NCBI GenBank assembly: GCA_964035795.1 | Contig: OZ038322.1 | Location: forward strand, 12,354,038 to 12,418,037 | DNA: 64,000 nt | Direction of reading: 5' to 3' | From: Pterobdella sp. o SKG-2022 | Taxonomy: Eukaryota; Annelida; Clitellata; Hirudinida; Piscicolidae | In this document: piece after piece, positions 29,998 to 43,010 of the stretch | How positions within the stretch are numbered: position 1 is the first letter of the stretch | Layout: the number at the start of each line of letters is the position of its first letter | Position numbers and translations under genes: made by a program | The notes under the pieces: model-generated | Database searches by the model: none | The model's input: the letters and a program-made list of their open reading frames with translations, nothing else | What the model was told of the DNA's origin: nothing

Positions 29998-30398
29998 TGT
30001 TGGGAGGGCAATCACGTTTTTTATCTGTTGGAATATACTATATCCATATGCTATAGATGTCTTTAAAAACTCGTTAAAATTTAATATAAATTTTAGCTTG
30101 TTTTGTGATTGCCCCCATATGCCTTTAAATTCTGTTTGTCGGAACTCATATCCGATTTATATTTAAATAGGGCATTCTTATTCATAAAAGGTTAGGCCTA
30201 GAATGCTCTCTGCATACTCTGGAATATCAGCTAAGTCTTATTCTTGTAAATAAGAACTTTTGAGCTGAAAGGGTTAATAACTGTCACGCTGTAAGCGTCA
30301 CAGTCTGCATTCTGACTAGACTGCTCATCCATGTATGCTAGTATGTGGTCCATCTTGTTGTCGTTTCGTTAATGACCATCACGGCCCACGCTCCAACA
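29998..30398 (+). mobile_element. LTR of a retrotransposon, 401 bp, complete ends
   Basis: The repeat shared with 20855-21131 extends here to ends TGTTGG (29998) and CCAACA (30398), a 6-bp perfect terminal inversion of the TG...CA kind. A TATA-like cataaaagg near 30182 and a polyadenylation-like aataag near 30250 have the same order as in the other copy, indicating plus orientation. No second LTR or matching target duplication is found nearby, so it is a solo LTR or a 5' LTR. The family is not determined. Confidence 0.75.
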
Positions 30399-32230
30399 TA
30401 CTATCTTTTGCATGATTCATCTATTTTTATGCTGCGGAACGCTGTTAGCAGTTCTCATTGCCGCAGAAACAGCCTGTAGAGCCTTACATCCATCGGTATA
30501 CTCTATCGAGGATTTTGCACACGTATTGATAGACGTTTCTGCCTTCAAACATTGCTAGATTTTCCTACTTAGAGCAATAGAATTGTGAAAATCAATTCAC
30601 CCGTGGAGCAGTCACTAAACCCTGTAATTTGACGCCTAATATGACAGCTTTACCGACGCCGTGTTGGCTATATTTTAAGCTTTCACAAAGAAAGAAAGCA
30701 GGGCCTATCCAAATCACGGGACGACAGCTTCATATGCCTAGTCTTCGGATTCAGGGATTTTACTGTCACATACTAATAGAATTCCACAAATTTTGAGAAG
30801 TATTAATATAGCAGAGTTCACGTGTTTGCCCTACCTATGAGGTAGGCACCACCGACATTAAGCTATTGTGAACGTGGTAGCAAAAATAACACCAGCTTGC
30901 ACCTTCGCTTTTTCATCAGTTTCATAAGTCAAACTTTAGGATGGTATTGAAGGGCATGAACCTAGAATTGAGTATTTTGGATTGAAAAATATTTTTCTGG
31001 ATGCACCATTCTTGAGTACCTAACATAACGACACCGAGGCAAAAGCAACTATGACTAGAGCTGTGAAAAGCATTTTAGTTGTGAAGTTGAAAAAAATTAC
31101 TCAAGTAGTTCGTTTGTCATCGATAAACCGTTTCAAAATGATTTAAACGTGTCAATTGGACACTTCAATAGTTCAAAAGTTTCTCATCTGCCAAAAACTA
31201 CCCTGATGGTTTCCCATCATGTGTGTCTGAACTGTGCTGACACCCTTAGTCTGACAAGACCCTGACCCGTAGACAATCTAAACACTTTCTTAATGGTCGG
31301 GTGTGATACGCATTTACTTTTGTAACAAAAGTAGAAAGTTTGATATGGCAAAGTTTATGCGAGTATTCTCAGCCATTTGTTTTCAACGTGGTCATCGCTT
31401 TTGAAAGCACATTTTCATGCGGTTGTGACTTCGAAGTTTGTTCACCTCAAGGTGTTGCTTTTGTTTCATAAAGGTACACTCTGAGGCGAGGACCCAGTAT
31501 TTCTGATTGTCTGTATTCAATTTCTGCAATGTAGGAACAGGGTACAAATCAGTGTTCACGGGACATCCTGGTATGTCCAGTTTCCTGTAGTTAAACTGCT
31601 TACCTGATAAGTTGATGCACGCTGAGGTATACCATGCAAAAAGCAGCAGTGAAACTGCGATCCAATTTTTGGATCCTTCCTTGTTGAATTATTGGATTGT
31701 GCCGACTAACAGCTGTGTTATAACCGGCAATTTAACCTGGTCACCACATTCAACGCCGCTTAGTATTATGGCTGCTACTTTGCCGGACTTATCGGTAAGG
31801 GATAATTTACTAACCTTACTGTCTTCACCAAAGGGTGATATTTTAATTTCACAATTGCCAGCATATCGTTTTTGGTCTCCAGAGACACCATGCCGTGTTT
31901 CCAGTAGAACTGTATCCCATCTTTTTGGACCACGTAGTTCATTGTTTCGCCAAAACTTTTAGGCACTTTAGTGTGAGAATCATCCATTTGAGTCTTGATC
32001 AAATTCAATGGAGCAGTTAGTCCTTTGACCTCTATCTCCATCTACACATGAGAGTTTGAGTATCTTGCTTGCCGCCGCTACGAAAAATCCAACCACAGTT
32101 CAGCTTTTCACTTCGTCGGTAGAAGCCCCAGTTCCTTCAACCAACTAGAGGTGGATTTCATGCTGGCTTGCACGGCCATTGTCGATACACTTTGAGCCCT
32201 CATCGCTCGTGTCACGACTAAGTTCCTTTA
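30399..32230 (-). other. Unassigned insertion with decayed minus-strand coding capacity, possibly envelope-like
   Basis: This stretch is clearly less AT-rich than its surroundings. The best frame is minus 31775-32041 (88 codons); a second frame overlaps it and continues to about 31380 with several cysteines and one hydrophobic, membrane-like segment near 31630-31670. A further hydrophobic Met-initiated segment lies near 31030-31080, followed by decayed Cys-containing sequence down to about 30450. Stops and shifts break all of it. Paired hydrophobic segments and Cys-rich parts suggest a membrane glycoprotein, perhaps an old retroelement or viral envelope gene, but I see no diagnostic family motif. 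It runs opposite to the LTR next to it. Confidence 0.35.
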
Positions 32231-32675
32231 ATTAGAACTGCCTCTTAGCCAATTCTAACACTAGGTAATTATAATTATATATTTATTTTTTGAGTTTTTT
32301 ATTGAATTTACGAGCCTAATACTACTAAGTTTTTATCTTATTGGAACCATGTTTAAATTTTTTTTCATATAAAAAAATCGTCATTTTTAGATTTTACGTT
32401 CAAAATTCCGTGACTATTTTAATAAAAGTAGCTTTTAATTAAAAACTTATTTTCGATAAAATTTTGTGCCATTGCTAAAAATATAAAACCAAATCTTTCA
32501 TTTGAGTGATTCGTTGTGCTTAATTAATTTAGCTGTAAGTTTTCGAAATAATTCATTTCTATGTACTTTTCTAGACGGTTTCTGGATTAGTGTATAAAAT
32601 CACAAGACATTTACTAAATTCTTCAATGATATTTCTAATATTGGTAATTTTGTTCACTCAAAAGACTAAATGTTG
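32231..32675. other. Intergenic, no gene seen
   Basis: AT-rich; probably the 3' UTR and flank of the immunoglobulin-domain gene to the right. Confidence 0.4.
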
Positions 32676-35600
32676 TTAAATGCAATACAAAATTCTTATC
32701 AACATTGCTAAAATCATTATAATTGAGACGTCATTGATATTATCGTCAATTAAATTTCTTCTAGGATTTTGTATATAATTATGGCTGGTTTCTATGCCTT
32801 CGTTTTTAAGTGTGCTTTCGTTTCTATTGATTTCGCTTGTATTATCTTCATTTTTAGTATCGTTTTGCCTTTCCAAATTATTGAAATTAAAAGCAGAAGC
32901 AGCGTTTTCCAAACCACATTGTTGTTTAATTGTACTTTGGAATCCTAAAAAACAAATATAATATTATAACAAAACGTAAGACAGGTTGATATAAACATGT
33001 GAAACCCGAAAAAGCAGGATTCTTAGTGGAAATTTTGAAAAAAAGCAAATGAAAGTTGTGGAGCATTAAATGAATCAAAGCATTTCAAGCGAAAATAGCT
33101 TTTTAAATATAAACCCTCAACATATTTTAAAAGCAAGTGCGTAACCCGCAACATTGTTCACGGCACATATGTTAGTTTTTAAAAAATGCCAAATAACTAT
33201 TTACCTTCGTTTTCATTTTTTGAAGGAAATTCTTCAATTTTATCGTCATTTAGAATGTCTAAAACTCTACACGATTTGATTAAGACTTCTTCAGCGTCAA
33301 CAGGGTCTCCAACATCACTCTCCAAATTCTTTGTTTCTTCAAGCTTTTCATTACTTTTCAATTTATCCAAAATAAGCTCTTCATTTTTCTCATCCAAGCT
33401 CTTTTTCGGACTTATGTTCGTTTCTACTAAATTTATTTGGAAATTCATGATATTGTCTACTGGTGATGAAGTAGAATTAAGTTGCTTTATCATAGAAATT
33501 TTTGCTGAGTTTTCGGTGCTCAAACCATTTGAAGTGTCGCTATTTATAATGCTACATAAATCTTCATTTTTTGACTCATTTAGAACAGAAAGCTTAAAAG
33601 AAACCTCTTCTATTTCTGCTTCATCAACTTGACAACCTATTACAAGATCTTGTCCTTTAGTAAAATTTTGTTGGGGGGGCAGTTGCATTATGAAAATAGG
33701 CTCTGAAATAATGTATTATTGTCATTTACATGAATGAATTTTTTGCTAGCTTGAGTTGACTATATTTATCATTTAAAATCGTAGTTAAGTCTGTACTCAT
33801 TTTTATATGTTCTTGAGTTCCAGGCTCAACTTTAAATGACGTTTGGCTGGAAATTGATTGGTATAACAGTTTAAAAATTGAAAAGTAAAAATTTTAGTAT
33901 CATTAATTATATGAAATTTTTTTCAGCGTAAGTTTAAACTTTCAAATTTTTACTTGAGTGGCAAAACTTGGACAACGACAGAATCTGAAAGGCTGTGAGT
34001 ACTTGAGTTGGCGTCAAAATTATATGTACCTGAATCTGAAAGCCTGGCACTATTAATTATCAATTCGTGTTTCCAATCTGATTCTTTACGAATAAGAATT
34101 TCTAGATTTTCATTTTTTATTTCTTTGGAGTCCTTATACCAAGCAACTGATCAAATTATTTATGTTTAAAAACTCAATTAAAGTAAATTTTAGAAAGTTA
34201 ATTATAAATGTAGAAAAAACGAATTTCAACCATTGATAATATATTTGCTTCATACTCACAACACCCACCTTGAGGAGGCAGACTTCCTTTTAAAAGATAT
34301 GATAGTGTAACTTGTTGTCCTTCTACCACTTGCACGTGAGATGGAGGCTTGCATAAGAATGATAGACCTTCAACAGTGTCTACATAAATTTCAGTTGTAA
34401 GCATTTTACTGTTTTATACAAAAAAATTTCAAAACCTGAAGTGAGTAGAACATTAATAGTTGCCCTAGAAACAACAGTGCCATTGTGATTGGCTGCTTGA
34501 ACTTCATATGTTCCTTGGTTTTCGTAAGTACATGATTTCAACAATAAACTGCATTCTTCATCGGATGTCTGTTCAAAATCAAAATAAATCATGATTTTCG
34601 CAAAATACTTTACATATATATTGTTTGTTAATCTTTTTAAAAATTAATATGCCAAAACCTCAATAGATAGCTGATTGCTTTCACGAATAAGATCTCCTTC
34701 TTTAAACCAATTTACAACTCTATGTCCTTTAATTTTGCATTTCAGGATTACATCATGTCCTTCAACAACTTGCTGATCTATCAACTGAGTCAAAAAGATT
34801 GGAGGAACATCGTGTGAGTTGTATTCTTTGGAAACTACCTTTTGAGAATTGTTAATGCTGCTATCGCTATCTTTTTTTGGAAAGTTGTATTCAGCAAGCA
34901 TTTGCTTTTTTCTATTAAAAATGTTGAGTGTATCGTTCTCATTGTCAATCTTAGTATAATTATCTTTAAGTTTCAGTCTGAAGCTTGCGTCATCATCTAA
35001 TCTACCTTGTTTTATTTCTTCGTCTTGTTTTTGTTTTTGTTTTTGCATTTTGGCTTTCATACCCTCTTCGTCTTCATAAACAATATCAACGTCTTCCATG
35101 CGATGGTAACATCTTTCTATTACTCCTTCAATATCATAACCCTTCAACTTAGTGTCTTTTGGGATAACTAAAGTTTCTTTTATCTTGACTCTGCACGGCT
35201 TGTCATGAAATGCTACTCTAGACACAATTTCCATAGGTGATATCAAATCATCAAATTGATTATCCAAAGTATCAATTAAACTTTGAGGTGATGGCTTATG
35301 GTATATAAAACGTTGAAGTACAATAAGATTTGGTGGAAAAAGAGTTTTATTTCTTCTTATAAACTCGTCCAAGGTTCCAAGATCAGCCCTTAGTTTTTCT
35401 GTTTCAACGTCAAAATTTTTAATAGCAACTTCTGCACTTTGTTTGTCTTCTTTAGAACTTTCAGACTTTGGAAAATAATAATTTGTAGGTGAATCAAGCA
35501 CGTCTGGAATTTTTTTGTGCATTGTTTCTCTTGTCTGTTTGTAGATTGTTGCTTGCGAGCCACTTGGAAGCTTTTCTTGAAAAACTTCGTCTGGCACAAA

Positions 35601-36722
35601 ATGTTCTCCTGGCTCTAACACTAGTTTAATGAGATCTTCGTCTTTAGAATTTATTTTTTCATTTTGCCTTCCTTTTTTTTCAAAGTGGTTTTTAAGTTCA
35701 GAACCATTGGAACCAAATACTTTTTCCAGATCACTTTTTGGCCTTATAAAAGCATACTCTATTTCTTTCTCTTCAAGTTTTCTATCAAGTCTTTTCAATT
35801 CATTTAATCTTTTTCCATACAAATCCCCGCTTATAGTAATTCCAAATTTATTTTCGATTTTCTTTAGAAAGTCATCTTTTGTTTCATAATTCAGATCATC
35901 ATTCAAATTGAAACTAGATGAACTTTTCAAATTTTTTAAATAATTCACGTTGTATTCATGTGGATAGCAGTAACTATTTCTAGTCTTATTCTCATACTCT
36001 CTTTCTACTTCATTTTTTATGCTTGAGACTGTGTGGCGTTTATTTGGACTATAAGGTAGGTAAAGGTTCATAGCAGAATCCAAAACAGAATCATTGAGTG
36101 AGTCGGTAAAAGGTCTTCTATAGGAATTTATAGAACTTTTGTACGAAGTTAATGCGGGAAAACTAACAACGTCCAAATCATTTTCTGTCGTTCTTGGTGT
36201 CAAGTACCTAGAAGATGCTATCAAATTGGAACTGTAGTTTTTATAAAATGACGATGGTCTTGATGAAGAGTATGCGCTTGATGTGTATGCGGAAGGTTTA
36301 TATGTAGTTTCGGTATTATAGCTTAATGGTTGGTATTTTTGTGAGTTTTCATAGTACGCTGATAAATCTCTAGGCGAATATGATGAAGTTTTCTTTATAT
36401 AATTCCTTGAATGTTTATAAGAATCATGTGGCACGTTGAAATCTCTATAAGACTCAAAATCACCAAGACTAGCATGTTTTTCATGAAAATCGAAAGAAGT
36501 TGAAGCGAAGGGTTTATGAAGCTTGCCTGTTAGCGGATCTGCTAAATAATCCAAATATCGATTTAGAGATCTTAAATCAGTAAGTGAATCATAATGGGGA
36601 CTGTTGAGTGTTGAGTGGGCAAGTGAACGCTTGTTCGAAAGGTAGTCCATGCTACAATGCTCTGAATGAAATACATTAATTTCATGTTGAAGCCCGATAA
36701 TTGAACTAGATTTTTGAATCAT
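32676..36722 (-). CDS. Immunoglobulin-domain intracellular protein (sarcomere/cytoskeleton type), several exons
   Basis: The long first coding exon (about 34666-36722) begins MIQKSSSIIGLQHEINVF and is rich in Ser, Tyr, Lys and Glu for about 630 residues, with no domain I recognise. It ends in an I-set Ig domain (PPIFLTQLIDQQVVEGHDVI, CKIKGHRVVNWFKEG) that continues in an exon at 34438-34574 (LLLKSCTYENQGTYEVQA). A second Ig is split over 34268-34392 (PPSHVQVVEGQQVTL) and about 33985-34150 (ending in SDSGTYNFD). A third start (FIMQLPPQQNFTKGQDLVIG) in 33197-33700 runs into acidic sequence instead of a full Ig. The last exon, to the stop at 32676, is Asn-rich. The gene lacks a signal peptide, so an intracellular muscle or cytoskeletal role like unc-89/obscurin or myopalladin is likely. 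I cannot name the orthologue. The start could lie further upstream. Confidence 0.8.
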
Positions 36723-38626
36723 GAAATATTTAAATTTAAAACTAAGTTTTATAAAATTATTTGGTTTTCAGCATAAAGTATACAATTTTTGGTGATTCAA
36801 AAATGATTTCAATTTAAAAAAATGTACCGTATATAATTAAAGTATAGTGAAACGAGCAAACTCATATGAATAACCCCAACTATCGAAAAAATTGCGAAGG
36901 AAGGTATTTAAAAGGTCAAATTTATATGGATCTAGCTGAAAACATGCTTTTACAAATTAAACTTATTATAGCATAGTTTTTAAAAAAAAATCAGTTTTTT
37001 AACGAATTTTAATGAACATTACAATCTTAACTACTTACATTCAAAATAGTTATTGCATTCCTCTTACAGCGAAACTCCACTGCAAACTAAACGATTTCAC
37101 CACATTCCATGAACATACGTGCTTGTTTAGTACTTTCTATTTATATCGAGAAAATAGAGGTCCGTATTGTGTTTGTTAACTTTAGAATCTATAAAAAATA
37201 AATTTAAAGAATACTTTAAATCCTAATAATAGATATCTGAGATATACAATCGAAAGCTTTTCCTTATGCTTTTATTATAAAATTAAACAATTATAATTTT
37301 AAATTACGAGAAAATTTGTTAAAAACTAAAATATTAATATTTAAAATTAATACATCTGAATAAATTAATTTTCAATAAATTTGACTTCATAATTTGAAAA
37401 TAACATTCTTATAATAACGATTGTATTTGATATAATATACTTCGGCTTCGGATAGACCGAAAAACATTCTCCAATTAACACTACATCCAACGAAATCTAG
37501 TTGTTCATGCGCCAATTTAATTACTGGCATTGAAATAGACCGTAAAAACTAAAAAAACAATTATTCAAAAAAACTAGTGAGAGATTTATAGAAAAGCTTG
37601 AAAACAACATGACTGAGCACTAAGCATCTATTTAGCTTAAAACTTCTTAAATGTGTTAAACACTTAAAAATTTAGAACAAAAAAACTACAATATTTTTAT
37701 GAAATAAATTAGCAAATAATTTGCGAAACTAAAAACATTGATTTAATTGTACAAAAGAATGCTCCAAAAAGCTTTATTTTCTTTAAACAAAAATATCTTG
37801 CAGATAATATGTAGATGAGTAAAAAAACTGAAAAAAACAAAATACAATAATATTTTTTGGACAAGTTATAAGTGATAATGCGAAATGTATTTCCATTCTG
37901 CCATTCATATTTTTTAGATTACATTTTTCAAAAAATGTATTCAATGTTTATCAAGTTGAACGTTGAGCAATAATAAATTTTATTGTTTCGTTGCTGAATT
38001 CAACTTTCCAAATATAATTTAGTTTCATGAACTCATTATGTCTATGTATTTTTATAATGTGGATTTCTTCATTAAGTTACTATAATATAACTGATACTTG
38101 TAACTTTGTTATGCTATAAATCAAAGTCGTATGAAAATTATAATTAATGTTAGTGAAATCTTATTAAATCTTATTGTTAGTGAAATCTTATAAAGTCTTG
38201 AAAGGCTAATCAATTCACGAAGCTTTTCGATTACAAAGAATTTTTTCCAGGTCCATTAGCTAATTAACCTTTGGGTATTTATTTTTATAGTAATTTTTAG
38301 ACTGCTGTTTAATTTTAAAAATTAACTTCTTATATGTAAAAAAAAAATAAAAAAAAACCGAGTAAATAATGATAGAAAAATTTGTAAATTTGAAAATTTC
38401 AGGATTCATATATTTTTAGATAATGCTATAAAATTTTAAACTATGTCGTTCTTGAATATATAAATAATATATACAAGATTTAAACAGGATAGTCAAAATT
38501 AGTAAAAAGTAATAATTAATTTGAAAGAAACTATAAAACCTTGCAACCTCTAAGTTTTTTTGATAGTTTTGGAAAATTATGAAATTTTACAGAATTAATT
38601 TGTTTTTAAGTTACTTTTAAGCTGAA
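36723..38626. other. Intergenic between divergent genes
   Basis: About 1.9 kb of AT-rich DNA between the Ig-domain gene (minus) and the 181-aa gene (plus), so both promoters should lie here. No repeats, RNA genes or further exons were recognised. Confidence 0.5.
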
Positions 38627-39524
38627 ATGGATGATGCGAAGGAATATGAAAATTCCGAATCAAAATGTATTGATGATGAATTGGAAGATGTTGTTTATAG
38701 TTCGGAAGAAATGATTGAAGTTTTTAAGAGAATTGCTAACGATGATTTTAAATTAGAAGGTGTCTACAAAAGAATAAAAGATTCTACCGCTCTTGTTACT
38801 TCTAGTCCTAAGCAAATTTCAAAGTAGATTAGTTAAATTTATTTGCAAGTTTTCAAAATTTTCAATTTTAATTTATGCAATACCAGTGAGGATGCTTTTA
38901 ATTGTACTGCAAAAGAAGCCGATAAAAAGGTTACAAAAAAAAGGAAGGGAACCAGGAGTAACATGGCTGCCAAGTATATGTTAATTGAAACTATTAAAGA
39001 AATTAAAATAATTAGATTGAAATTAAAATGTATTTCAATGCTATCTTTTCACTCAAAGGATTCAGATACTGGATAAATTTGACTTTGATACTTCCAATGA
39101 GATATGCAATATAACCTCCAGAAGGAACATTTGTTAGTGTTTCATTTTATACTGAATAAAATCTACAACAAAATTATTATAAATATTATTTAATCAATGA
39201 AAAATTGAATATACATACTATATATGTAAATTTTGTATCATTTTAGCATCAACTAAAAATTTGAGGACCAATCAAAAAAAAGTTGCTCAATGGGACAAAG
39301 TGGTTAATGACTATATAAAAGACCAACGAATGGATGAAATGCTGAGAGGCCAAACAAATAAAAATGATACTCAAAATATAAAACAAGCAATAAACATTAC
39401 TGATGAGGATATTAGTAAGGATAATCTTCTCAACACAAGCAAAAATGATAATGAAAAAAGTGAAGATTGTGAAGAAAAATCAGAAAATAATTCCAATACC
39501 AATGATGAAAACAAAACAACATGA
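38627..39524 (+). CDS. Unrecognised acidic/basic nuclear-type protein, 3 exons, 181 aa
   Basis: Exons 38627-38823, 38887-38957 and 39247-39524 join at GT-AG sites in matching phase (197+71+278 = 546 nt). The N-terminus (MDDAKEYENSESKCIDDELE) is acidic. The middle holds a basic patch KKVTKKRKGTRTSTK that looks like a nuclear localisation signal. Next comes a more conserved-looking segment, NQKKVAQWDKVVNDYIKDQR, probably helical, and the end is Asn/Glu/Asp/Ser-rich. I do not recognise the family. Consistent splicing and three open exons support a real gene. Confidence 0.7.
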
Positions 39525-40289
39525 AAATTGATTTTTTAAGCTTCATGATTTTAAAAGATTATTTTTGTTTTTGCGTTGATGCCTGAAACATGTGAAAAAT
39601 CAAGTATTTTTTTGAAATTTCCATCTTTTATGTATAACTTATAAAATTTTTTAGTAAATGTTGTTATTTATATTATTTATTTAAAAATCAAATTTAACTT
39701 TGTCAAATTTGTTGGATCTTTATTTAAAATCAATTTTTAATCTGTTTCCATCAAAAAATTTAGATGCTTTAGAAAATCTCATTTTGAGTTTCATGTTTCT
39801 AATTAGCAGTGTATCTTGTTCATGTAATTACCAAATAGTCTTTAGGAATAAAATTTTGTTTGCTATCTAAAATTTCAAGGATTCCATATAATCTGATGAA
39901 ATTACTAAGGTTTCTGATATAGTGATTACAAAAAGTTAATGAAAAAAATTAAAATTTTGGTTTTCCGAAGAAGATTGCTAAAATTTCTATCACAGCAAGT
40001 GTTAAATTATAAAAAACAGGTTTTTAGAGTGACTGAGTTGAAAATTCCGTATTGGTTTTTACTAACACAAATAAAAATCTCTTTCAATGTAAGTTCTTGT
40101 GGCATTTTTATAAGGTTCACGTAATTGAAAACTTCATTTCTCAGAATTTGAAAATCACAAAAAATATTCAGCAAAAATCTTACATGCTAATAACATGTCT
40201 ACAAAATTGCTCCAAGAGAGCGGTTCTACAATAAGTAGAAATGTTTAACAACAATTATTAAAAAATGCAACTTTTCTTAGTTTTCTTGT
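39525..40289. other. Intergenic, no gene seen
   Basis: AT-rich 3' flank of the 181-aa gene; no feature recognised. Confidence 0.4.
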
Positions 40290-40493
40290 CATTAATAGCA
40301 AAAAACTCAAACCAGCTCTTCATTTAGCTTGCCTTGCTCAAAAACTAGATTGGCAGAAAAAGAAGTTGTTGTATCAGGCAAAAGATGTTGAAAGCAACAC
40401 AGATGACATGAATAACATACATTCTTCTCTTTCAAAAACATTGATAAGAAAGTTAGATATTACATCAACACAACTAGTAGTGAGCTTATGAGA
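40290..40493 (+). pseudogene. Possible decayed coding fragment
   Basis: An open plus-strand frame of about 65 codons without its own Met reads LACLAQKLDWQKKKLLYQ and later NNIHSSLSKTLIRKLDITS, more varied than the AT-rich noise around it, and ends at a stop. The following 400 bases give similar-looking pieces in shifting frames. It could be an exon or a transposon relic; I recognise no family. Confidence 0.25.
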
Positions 40494-40935
40494 GTTGAAG
40501 AAATGAAATCTGGAACAATGAAACCCAGACAGCCTACTTAAAATTCCAGGCACACTTTGTATACCAACTAATGAGCTTACAAAAAAAGATTCTTGAAGTG
40601 ATAGGAAAAGCAATCTTTTCAATGTTGCCTACGATACGTAAGGCACTGATAATATGGCTTGTTAAAAAACTCCTATATAACTCTTACGGAAAGGTTGAAA
40701 CTCCACGTTAACAATGAATTTTACAATGCTGAATTAAGATTTGGAAATTACCACGTGGATTTTTCGATTCTGATTTGGCTCAATGTGATCAACTCTTTAA
40801 AAAAGACGGAGTTTTTTTTTAAAAAAACAAAATTTAATGCTAAAATTAAATCCAAAAATTCTCTACTCACTGCTGCCAAGTTTTTCAAGCGCCTTTGCTA
40901 AGTGAAGCTAAAAAAGCTATGTACATAGAGAAGAG

Positions 40936-41137
40936 TAAATTAGTTTTTTTAATGAACATTAACGTCGATATTATGAGAAAAAATTTTAGTACATTTATTA
41001 GCAAAAAAAAGCTAGAATTTTCGTTATGTATAGCCAACCATATGTACTAAAATCTTTTCTTATAATATCGACTTTAATGTTCATTGATATTGCTAAAAAG
41101 TAAATTATGATGTCTTAAAATTAAATTAGTTTTTTTA
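40936..41137. repeat. Foldback element with 44-nt arms and flanking direct repeats
   Basis: Arms 40951-40994 and 41042-41085 are inverted copies with three mismatches and a 47-nt loop. The 16-nt sequence taaattagttttttta occurs on both sides (40936-40951 and 41122-41137), and agtaaatta also occurs at 40934 and 41099. This suggests a MITE-like insertion, though AT-richness makes chance repeats easier. Confidence 0.75.
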
Positions 41138-41806
41138 TTCACATGGTAGAAAACTGCTTTAAAAATAATTTCAGATAGAACAGAAACCAATTTTGGCTGA
41201 AATTATATAACTAAAGGTATCTGAGCCAATAATAAAATTTTCAACTGTTTTTTATTCCTTTTTTCTCCAGTTACTCAAATATATTTGAGAATGTTTGTAA
41301 AAATGGTTACAATATTCATCTTTGACTACCATGAAAAGAAACAATATTTTGTAAAGATTATGAGTGTAAGGATTAGGACAGTAAATATAATTTCGCATAT
41401 CGAAGGGTTTTTAGAAAACTTTAAGAAACATTTTGAAAACTAGCAGTTTTAGTTAGTTTTTATCGGTAATTTGAGTATATTTTTTGAAGCTTTACAAGAC
41501 TTCATAGAAGGTATAAAATGAACTACAAAGTTTATTTTTCATGGAAATCAACCTTTCAATAAAAAAAACTATAAATATCATTTGTTATTTCTTTTCAAAA
41601 ATTCCCATCTAAAAACGAAGTTTACTTATTACCCATTTTACCACACTAGGTTTGCCTTTATGTTCCATAAAGACTAACAATTATGATTTCTACATATCGT
41701 AACTAAAAAATATGAAATTAAAGCGATTTTTAAATAATAAATAAACTGAGTAATTTTTGAATTGAAAAATTTAATAAAATAATTGTTCTTTTACACAAAC
41801 GCGCAA

Positions 41807-41837
<31 letters not shown>

Positions 41838-43010
41838 AAGAAATATGAAAATGGATGAAAACCACCTTTTCTCAGTGGAACTACGATAATGTTAGAATTT
41901 GGAACATGTGTATTGAATTAATACTTGACATAAACTATAGTACATGATTAATTATACTCAAATTTTAAAAATATAATAATCAGTTTTTGATAAAGATGTT
42001 TACCTTATAATGTTAAATAATCATTAAATAGCAAACACCCTATAAGGCGTTCATGATGCCTTTTAAAAGGAAAGAATATTAACAGACGAATTTGATTTTG
42101 AGTAATAATAATTACCGCTTACACAAAAATAAATGTCAAAAACGAGTTTTATTCAAAAGTCTAAAATAAGGATTTGCACAATAATATAAATTATTACTAA
42201 AAATGAATGGAAAAAATTGATGGATCCAAAATTATACTGCATATAGATTATTAGACTAAATGGATATAAAAAATTAATTTAACTCCAAAATTTTTTTCAA
42301 AAGTATTTTCTTATAATTAATTAATGCTTAAAAATCGATAAAAATAGTGAAATGATAAAATTTCTAACGATATACGATCTTTAGTAATAACTGGAGTATT
42401 AAAAGAAATCTAAAGATTTCCCAATAGAATTATGCATACGACTTCCAGCTAAGATTTTACTGTGGAAATATAATTAAAACTTTCTTAAAAATAATTTTGA
42501 CGCTTTGAATGTATATAAAAAACCTAAAGGAACATGATAACAACTAAATAGTTAGAGATTTTCCACACCAACAAAAATTTATTGGCGTTTTTATTGCTGC
42601 TAAAGTTTGTCTAGATTCAATATGTAAAAAAACTCACCCATTAATATTAAAATCAAACGAACTAAATAAAAGTGTAAAAACTTAGCACACTTATTTAAGC
42701 GATTATTAACTTTTAAAATATTTACCTGCATATAAGACGTCCAATAAATTACGTACAAGCTCATAATTAGGACTAAAAGTCATTCATAATTAAACATTAA
42801 AAATATCTTATAAGCTCCATATTGCGCCACATATGTTACAACGATGGATGAAGTGTGAACTTACCATTACATATATATTATTGATTTAGGAAACGATAGT
42901 ATTGAAACATCATAGTGAATGCGAATTTTATGAACAAACTGGTATGTAAAAATGATGTGAGGTCAAATAAGCAAAATATTAAAGGTAGGTGTATGTGAGT
43001 GGAACAGAGC
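41138..43010. other. Intergenic with a short AT dinucleotide tract
   Basis: AT-rich, no coding signal. A nearly pure (AT)n run lies at 41806-41839. The right part should include the 3' UTR of the PP2A subunit gene. Confidence 0.5.

Noticed and set aside
31612..31962. 116-codon plus frame in the segment beside the LTR
   Set aside because: It overlaps the better minus-strand frames and shows no recognisable motif, so I treat it as a shadow.
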